Origin: Dama dama
Taxonomy: Eukaryota > Chordata > Mammalia > Artiodactyla > Cervidae
Length of the DNA stretch: 64,000 nt
Direction of reading: 5' to 3'
Assembly: GCF_033118175.1 (NCBI RefSeq)
Contig: NC_083697.1
Span: forward strand, 24,154,001-24,218,000
Numbering within the stretch: position 1 is the stretch's first letter; each line of letters begins with the position of its first letter. Shown piece after piece: positions 12,201 through 21,200 of the stretch. The position numbers and the translations under genes are program-made. The notes under the pieces are model-generated. The model was not told where the DNA came from. It was given only the letters and a program-made list of their open reading frames with translations, and made no database searches.

Positions 12201-15200
12201 TCTGCAAAGATTTCTGGTATTCAGATGACCCCTGTAAAAAGGCAAACACACTATGCTGGGGTGATAGTTAAGCGTAGGGCTCTGCGGCACAAGATGATGG
12301 GAAATAGGATTAGAGGTCAAGGTAAGAAACTGGAGGTTTCGAGGAAACTTAACCTCCTTCCAAAATTGGCTCAGGCCAAGCCCAGGAGGCAAATCCGAGA
12401 GAACATACAGGTTTCATTGAGTTGACAGTCCTTCAAACAAACATGCTACGTAACAGGTGACCCTGCCTTGAAAAGATAGATCTAGAAGGCAGTAAAGGAT
12501 CCACAGGGGATTCCCAAGGGGTGCTAGTGGTAAAGAACCTGCCTGCCAATGCAGGAGACATAAGAGACACAGGTTCAATCCCTGGTTTGGGAAGATCCGC
12601 TGGTGAAGGGCATGGTAACCCACTTCAGTATTCTTGCCTGGAGAATCCCATGGACAGAGGAGCCTGGTGGGCTACAGTCCACGGGGTTGCAAAGAGTCGG
12701 ACACAACTGAATTACTAACACTTTCACTACTTTCTCGCTTTTCAAAGGATGCAAACCCGGGGAAGAGAAGGACTGTTGACAGAGTTGCAGGACTCACTGC
12801 AAACCACATGAAATGCTGTGGAAGCCCTTGATGTGCAGGATAGAATCTAGCATGCGCTTTATCAGATCTGAGGTAGACCTTCAGGAATTTCTGGTTGTGC
12901 GGTTGGTACAAACTGTTAACACTGAGATCAAATAAAAAGGTATGTACACTCCACCCGACCATTGTGTTCTCAGTTTTAAGAACACATTATTCTTCACTTC
13001 AAAACCATAATAATTTTTTTTTAAATCCACTCACCCACCCCAACTCAATGCTTGGATTTTCTAAGCGCAAAAACACTTAATCCAAAAGTATAACCAAACC
13101 AGGAGCTAAAATACTACTGCCGTCCGTTCTCTTCTACCCCCCCTCCTTTCAGCAGCATATTGAGGTTTGGAGATTTCCAACAGCATTTCACAGAACAGAG
13201 GAAGGACTCTCTTCCGCTCCTCCTGTACATTCTCAGTTCTTAATCTCTCAGTCCTGTCACTGCTATCTTAGATGTCAGAACATGCTTAGCATAAATGCCA
13301 AATAGAATTTCAAGAAAGGAAATTTAAAAAGAGGGTGGAAAGAAAACTGGGGAAGGGGTGGGTAACAGAGTTGAGATTAATGGATTATTTCCTGCGTGTG
13401 TGCATCCTCAGTCACTTCAGTCATGTTCGATTCTTTGCGACTCCATGGACTGTAGCCTGCCAGGCTCCTCTGTCCATGGGATTCTCCAGGCAAGAATACT
13501 AGAGTGGGAAGCCACTCCCTCCTCCAGGAGATCTTTCTGACCTAGGGATCGAACCTAGGTCTCCTGCATTGCAGGCAGATAATTTACCTTCTGAGTCACC
13601 AGGGAAGCCCTAGATCTGTTCTCTTTCGTTGGGACCTCCATCATACACCACTTAAAACTCTAGTTCCTCTTAATTTCCTCATTTTTTATACCATTCTATG
13701 CTATTTCTGGATATAAAGTTGAAGATGTAAAAAAACAGAAAGAGAAGCATTGATTATAATAGCCAAAACAGACAAAACTCAGTGTTCTCAAGGGTTCCTC
13801 CAACTGTGACCTCCACACATCATCTCCCACAAAAATAACAGGTACAAAAGAGATCAACTTGGCTGCTGCCAAACCAGAAATGTTCCCATCCATACATTCC
13901 CTTCAATTTAAAAGAGAAGAGGTTCTCTGGACCTCTATAGCAAGGATGAGAGGTCAGCTTTCTCGGGAAAAGGAAAGCAGCTGTGCCAGCCCAACATTCC
14001 TGTGGAAAAAGGGATTTGAAAACCTAAAGCATCTGACGCGAGTCCTGATAACTAGGCCAACATTCATCTAAACACAATGGTCAGAACTCAGATTTTGTGC
14101 CTGCAAACTAAAGCCTGGGTGGGTGGGATGAAGCAAATCATAACCTAAGGACTTAAACCCCAAGATGGAGAAGGAAGGAAGGCAACCAGAAAACTTCAAG
14201 TCAAGGATTCTACCAAGGGCCCTTCACTGCAACGGCTTCTGTGATCACACCCAGCGAGTAACAAGTGACGTCAGGCGTCAGTGACCAGTCAGACTTTCTG
14301 CCAGAGCAAGTGGTTTCAGTACACACAGTTCTGTCATTGCTCTCAGTCACTAAGGGCATTCTACAGAGTCAGCAACAAAGGAGACAGGTATATTATCTAA
14401 CAGTTTTGTAACCACAAATCTAAGGAGCGCTGGAAGCCGGAGGCTGGACCACATTTAAAATGCAATTCTGCTTCCTGTTCTGTCAAACCACGTCATCTCT
14501 AGTCAAACAAACTGATGTGTGTTTGCTTTACTGAGCCACAGTCTAGGCACCCACAGCCTGCTGATCCTTCAGAAAGAGGTTCTGGGTCTTGACAACTGAA
14601 CACAGGGGCTGATTAGCAAGAATGTCCCTAGACCTTCCTCGTGAGTCTCTGCACCTCAGCTATTCAGCAGTACATTTGCTCTTGTGGCTTCTGAAAATTG
14701 TATGTTTTCCATAGAAGAGAATCTCTAATTTACTTCTTTCTGTAATCATAGCAATTCATCCCTGTAAATCAAACCTTTTACTAGGATGGGCTTGCCTTCT
14801 CTCCTGTGGCCATTTCCTCATTTAGCCTACCACAATAACCCCTTAGAAGTGTTTATTATGCTTCTGAACTTCTCCCATGCCTTAAATTAGTTTCACTAGA
14901 AATCAGCCAATGTTTAAATTCAATATGTACACTGTTTTAATTATACACACTTTCCGCCTTGATGGCTTTAGAAAATTAGAGCTTCTCAAACCACACCTAT
15001 ATTTGGTGAAGGAGACTGTTGACTTCTTTAGAACACTCTATTTTTTTCCCTCCACCTTGGACATCTGCTTAGTGTTCAGTAAAAAAATGTTAGGCTTTAC
15101 TCCCTTGTCCAGAAAGCACATGATTTGCACGTTTCCTTTTTTATAAACCAGGGCACACTGTAGTCTAAGATGATTAACAGCTCTCTTGAGAAATGACTCT

Positions 15201-18200
15201 ACCTGGAGAAACTATAAATCCTGCTTACAACAGTCTCAGTATCCATTCTCACACTCTGTCTCAGCAAATGGGTGAATTTAACTCAGATGACCATTATATC
15301 TACTACTGTGGGCAAGAATCCTGCAGAAGAAATGGAGTTGCCCTCTTAGTGAACAGAAGAGTCCAAAATGCAGTAAGTAAGTGTTAGTCACTCAGTCGTG
15401 CCCGACTCTGCGACCCCGTGGACTGCAGCCCACCAGGCTCCTCCGTCCATGGGATTTTCCAGGCAAGGATACTGGAGTGGGTTGTCATTTCCTTCTTCAG
15501 GGGATCTTCCCAACCCAGGGATTGAACCTGGGTCTCCTGTACTGCAGGCAGATTCTTTACCGACTGAGCTACAATACTTGGGTACAATCTCAAAAATAAC
15601 AGAACGATCTCCGATCATTTCCAAGGCAAATCATTCAACGTAACAGTAATCCAAGTCTATGCCCCAACCACTGAGGCCAAAGAAGCTAAAGTTGAATGAT
15701 TCTAGGAAGACCTACAAGACCTTCTAGAACTAACACCAAAAAAATACATGTCTTTTTCATCACAGGGGATTCGAATGCAAAAGTAGAAAGTAAAGAGATA
15801 CTTGGAGTAACAAGCAAGTTTGGCCTTGGAGTATGAAATGAAGCAGAGCAAAGGCTAACAGAGTTCTGTCACGAGAACAACACACTAGTCATAACAAACA
15901 CCTTTGTCCAACGACACAAGAGACAACTCTCCACATGGACATCACCAGATGATAAATAGAGATATCAGACTGATTATATTATTTGTAGCCAAAGATGGAG
16001 AAACTCTACACAGTCAGCAAAAACAAGACCTGGAGCTAACCGTGGCTCAGATCATCGGTTCCTTATTGCAAAATTCAGACTTAAATGGAAGAAAGTAGGG
16101 AAAACCACTAGGCCATTCAGGTAGGACCTAAATCAAATCCCTTGTGATTATACAGTGGAGGTGACAAATAGATTCAAGGGATTAGATCTGGTAGACAGAA
16201 TGACTGAAGAACTATGGACAGAAGTTTGTAACACTGTATAGGAGGTGGTGACCAAAACTATCCCAGAGAAAAAGAAATGTAAGAAGGCAAAGTGGTTGTC
16301 TGAGGAGAATTTAAAAATAGCTGAGGAAAGAAGAGAACCAAAAGGTAAGGGAGAAAGGGAAAGACATACCCAACTGAATGCAAAGTTCCAGAGAATAGCA
16401 AGGAGAGATAAGGCTTTCTTCAATGAACAATGCAAGGAAATAGAGGAAAACAACAGAATGGCAAAGGCTAGAGATCTCTTCATGAAAACTGGAGATAACA
16501 AAGGAATATTTAATGCAAGGGTAGGCACAATAAAGGACAGAAATGGTAAAGACCTAACAGAAGCAGAAGAGATTAAGAAAAGGTGGCAAGAATACACAGA
16601 AGGACTATACAAAAAACATCTTAATGACCCAAATAACCACAATGGTGTGATTCACTAACCTAGAGCCAAACATCCTGGAGCGTGAAGTCAAGGGGGCCTT
16701 AGGAAGCATTACTACCAACAAAGCTAGTGGACATGACGGATTTCCATCTGGGCTATTTAAAATACTAAAAGATGATGCTGTTAAAATGCTGCCCTCAGTA
16801 TGTCAGCAAATCTGGAAAACCGAGCAGGGGCACAGGACGGGGAAAGGTCCGTTTTCAGGCCAATCTCGAAGAAAGGTGAAGGCAAGGGGTGTTCCAACAA
16901 CCGCACAACCGCACTCATTCCACACACCAGCAATGTAATGGTCCAAATCCTCCAAGCTAGGCTTCAGCCATACGTGAACCAAGAGCTTCCAGAAATACAA
17001 GCTGGGTTTAGAAAGAAAAGGCAGAGGAACCAGAGATCAAATTGTCAACATTTGTTGGATCATAGAGAAAGCAAGGGAATTCCAGAAAAACATCTACTTC
17101 TGCTTCATTGACAACGATAAAGCTTTTGACTGTGTGGATCAAAACAAACTGTGGAAAATTGTTAAAGATATGGAAATACCAGACCACCTTACCTATCTTT
17201 TCTGTTTCCTGAGAAACCTGTATGCTGGTCAAGAAGCAACAGTTAGAACTGGACATGAAACAATGGACAGCTTCAAAATTGGGAAAGGAGTACGTCAGGC
17301 TGTATATTGTCACCCTGCTTACTTAACTTATATGCAAAGCACATTATGTAAAATGCCAGGCTGGATGAATCACAAGCTAGAATCAAGGCTACTGGGAGAA
17401 ATACCAACAACCTCAGATACGGAGATGATAACATTCTACTGGAAGAAAGTGAAGCAGGATTAAAGACCCTCTTGATGAGGGTGAAAGAGGAGAATGAAAA
17501 AACTGCCTTAAAACTCAACATTCAAAAAACTAAGATCATAGCATCTGGTCCCACCACTTCATGGCAAATAGAAGCAGAAAAAGTGGAAGCAGTGACAGAT
17601 TTTACTTTCTTGGGCTCCAAAATTACTGCACACAGTGACTATGGCAATGAAATTAAAACACACTTGCTCCTTGGAAGGACAGTTGTTACAAATCTAGACA
17701 GTGTATTAAAAAGCAGAGACATCACTTTGTCGACAAAGGTCTGTATAGTCAAAACTATGGTTTTTCTAGTAGTCAGATAAAGATGTCATAAAGCAGGCTG
17801 AGTGGGAAAGAATTGATGCTTTTGAACTGTGGTGTTGGAGAAGACTCTTGAGATTCTTTTGGACTGTAAACAGGTCAAACCAGTCAATCCTAAAGGAAAT
17901 CAACTCTGAATATTCATTGGAAGGACTGATGCTGAAGCTGAAGCTCCAATACTTTGGCCACTTGATGTGACGAGCTGACTTGTTGGAAAAGACCCGGATG
18001 CTGGAAAAGACTGAAGGTAGGAGGAGAAGTGGGTGACGGAGGATGAGATGGTTGGATGGCATCACTGACTCGATGGACATGAGTTTGAGCAAGCTCTGGG
18101 AGATGGTGAAGGACAGGGAAGCCTGGTGTGCTGTAGTCCATGGGGTCACAAAGAGGTAGATATGACAGTGAATGAACAACAACAATCTGTTGTTCAAAAG

Positions 18201-21200
18201 GCCACTCTATCTTTCTAGTTATAAAAACTTTGAGTTCACCCTTGATTTCTTTCTCTTAAACCCATGTCCAACTTATTAGCATATACTGTTTGCTCTACCT
18301 TCAAAATACATCCCAAATGGAATGACTTCTCACTTCCACAGTCACCACCAAGGTTCAAGTTCCTACAACGGGCTAAAGGTCCCGTGAAATCTGTGGCTGC
18401 GTCATCTTAACTTTTCACAACTCTGTTCAGCCACACAGGTCTCCCTGCTTTTCTGGAATGCACCATGACTATTATTTCCTTGTCCTGGAGTTCTCACCCC
18501 ATCCACATGGCTCACTCCCTAATGCTGATTGTCTAAAAGCTTTCTTATTGAAGAAGTTTTCCTGGCCACTCTATAAAATAGTGTTGTTGTCTTTTAGTTG
18601 CTCAGTCATGTCTGACTCTTTGTGATCTTATGGACTGTAGCCCACCAGGCTCCTCTGTCCATGGGATTTCCCAGGCAAGAATGCTGGAGTGAGTACCCAT
18701 TTCCTTCTTCCCGGGATCTTCCCAACCCAGGGATGGAACCTGCATCTTCTGCATTAGCAGGCAGATTCTAAACCACTGAGCCCTGGGGGAAGCCTATATA
18801 AAATAGTACCTACCCTCATAGTCCCTTTCACCCTTACTCAGCTTTATTGTTCTCCAACTGACTTGACCTACCAACATATAACAAGTTATGACTTTATTTA
18901 TTCATTGCCATCCTTCCATAAGAATATACATTCTCAGAGGAGGAGAACTTCATTTTGGTCACTGCTATTATACAGTGCCTGGAATACAACAGGAACTTAA
19001 TACTTTCAAAATGAACGGATGAATGAGAAAATGAGAAGGCAAAAAAAGCAGAGTCCAAAATCCGGCAGTAAGTTCCGGATGGGAGAAAATAAAAGTTTTA
19101 CACACAAAGACATACATTTTATGACTACATTTCCATTTCTCCCCCCAAAATCTAAAGCAAAGCAGAAAATGTTGTAGATTTCAGTTGACACATATGAACG
19201 TGTGTAGGAGAATGAATAACAGAGAGTAGGTGCTCAGTCACTGCTTAACGTCTTCCAAAGGGTAATTCGGAGGGGCTTACCTTTGGAGCACACTGGAAAT
19301 GCATTCCAGGCACCGGGAGGGTAGTAACGTACATCGTGATACAGCGATATAGGTATAAAGTTCCAATGATAAAAAAGAATCTGCGCCCCACTATTGACCT
19401 AAGGGAAAAACAGGGATGGGAAAGAATGGTTTACTGGGGCTTTTTGATTCTAAAGGCAATAGAAAATAATGTTTAACAGAATAAAAAAATATCTGCAGTT
19501 TTCTGAACTAAAGATTCACATACCGTGATCAATCGATGTGGGGTGGGCCCCAAAGGTGTGATGAGTCTCTGGTGAGTTAAAACAGTTTAAAGGTTAAATA
19601 ACCACCACCTGTTAAAAGAGCACTCTTTGCCAGAGAATTCAATGAACCTCTCTACGTTGTCAGTCAACCCACTGCATTAATAAAGCCCTCTCTCGGGAAC
19701 ACAGCAGAGGTATAAGCGAGCCAGGGTCACAGAGGAATTTAGTAATGAGCTAAGGTGATACTACATAATTGGGCACATAGGGAAATGGGACAACTCATTT
19801 AACCTAAGTTATATAAGCAAGGGTTATTTGGGGACCATCCAAAAATATTCTGACAACTTCGGCATGAACTATTTTGTCTATGACTACAGAGATTTTCAGA
19901 GAATTATATTTTGAAGACGGTCAAAGGGTCCTTGTGCATTTCAGGATATTTAAGAGTGAAGCTGTAAATTTCATCCTTATTTTATGCATTCTTGATCAAA
20001 AGAGGCAAAAAAATAAAAAAAATCCACAAGTCCTTTTTCACTTTGTCTGTTTTGGTGGAGACAGCTGTCTTGACTAACATTAGTCCTGTCCTTTGCCCTC
20101 TGAGTCCTTAGTCTAAGGCAGTGGTCCCTAGAAGCTGGCTCTGAGCACAAGGTCTCCAAAGGGAAAGGCTTTGCCTGTCTGCACCACTGCCTCATGGGTT
20201 CCTGAATGGGCATGGGAAGCTCTGAAGATAGGACTTCCCTAGTGGTCCAGGGACTAAGACTGCTTGCTCACAATGCAGAGGGCCTGGGTTCGATCCCTGA
20301 ACTAGATCCCACATGCTGCAACTAAAAGTCCTGCATGCCACAACTAAGACCCAGGACAGCCAAATAAATACTTTTTAAAAAAATTAAAAAAGAGTTCTGA
20401 AGATGGCCCTGCTATGCAGTCAGAGATGGGTCTATAAACTCTGGGCTCTGGGGATTAAGACATGGATGAGACCCACAAAGCCCTTAGAATTACTAGTTGT
20501 AACTTTCCTAGTACATAAAATATATTACTCCAGGTCCCCCATTTTCAGAGCTCTCAAACTTCCCAAACCAGTACTGATCAAAGATCTCTGGAAAAACAGA
20601 CAGTTCCAGGCATGTGGCATATTTTAAGTTTTCTCTGAGACTGCAGTCTGCTGTGGATCAAGGTCTAATTCAGGTAACTGTTGGGACTTCTAATTTAAAG
20701 AATTATGTACAAATATGTACAATTATGTACAAATATACTGTCTGTCTGTACAAATTTAGCTGTCTGTCTCCAAGAGCTATTTTAAGAAGATTTCAGGGTT
20801 TCTGGGGTCAAAATATAGAGAGAAAAACCACCTTGACTAGTTGATGAAAGCATTTATTTATTGCAAGGCATTGCTTTCAAAGGCTTACTATTCTAGCATT
20901 GCCTTTTCCAATACTGAAAAGGAACAGGTGCTAAACATTGCTGACTGTCTCCATCTGGTTAAGTGAAAAACTATTCTCCCTCTGATTCAACCCCAGGCTC
21001 AAAAGGAGCGCTGAACTGTGCTCCACTCTGTTAGACAAGGTGAAGTAATAAGCAGGAATTATGATGAGTTGATTATATTCACTCCAGTATTCACAGTTCA
21101 GCAGTACTCAGAACAGAAAATTAACTTAGAGGTGAAATATGCACTCTGCAGTCTTATTGAGTTTGAGAACCACTGCCAATTATTTCTTCCCCCATCGCTT

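Noticed and set aside
16148..16642. 164-codon minus-strand frame
   Set aside because: It is the antisense shadow of the BovB linker region.
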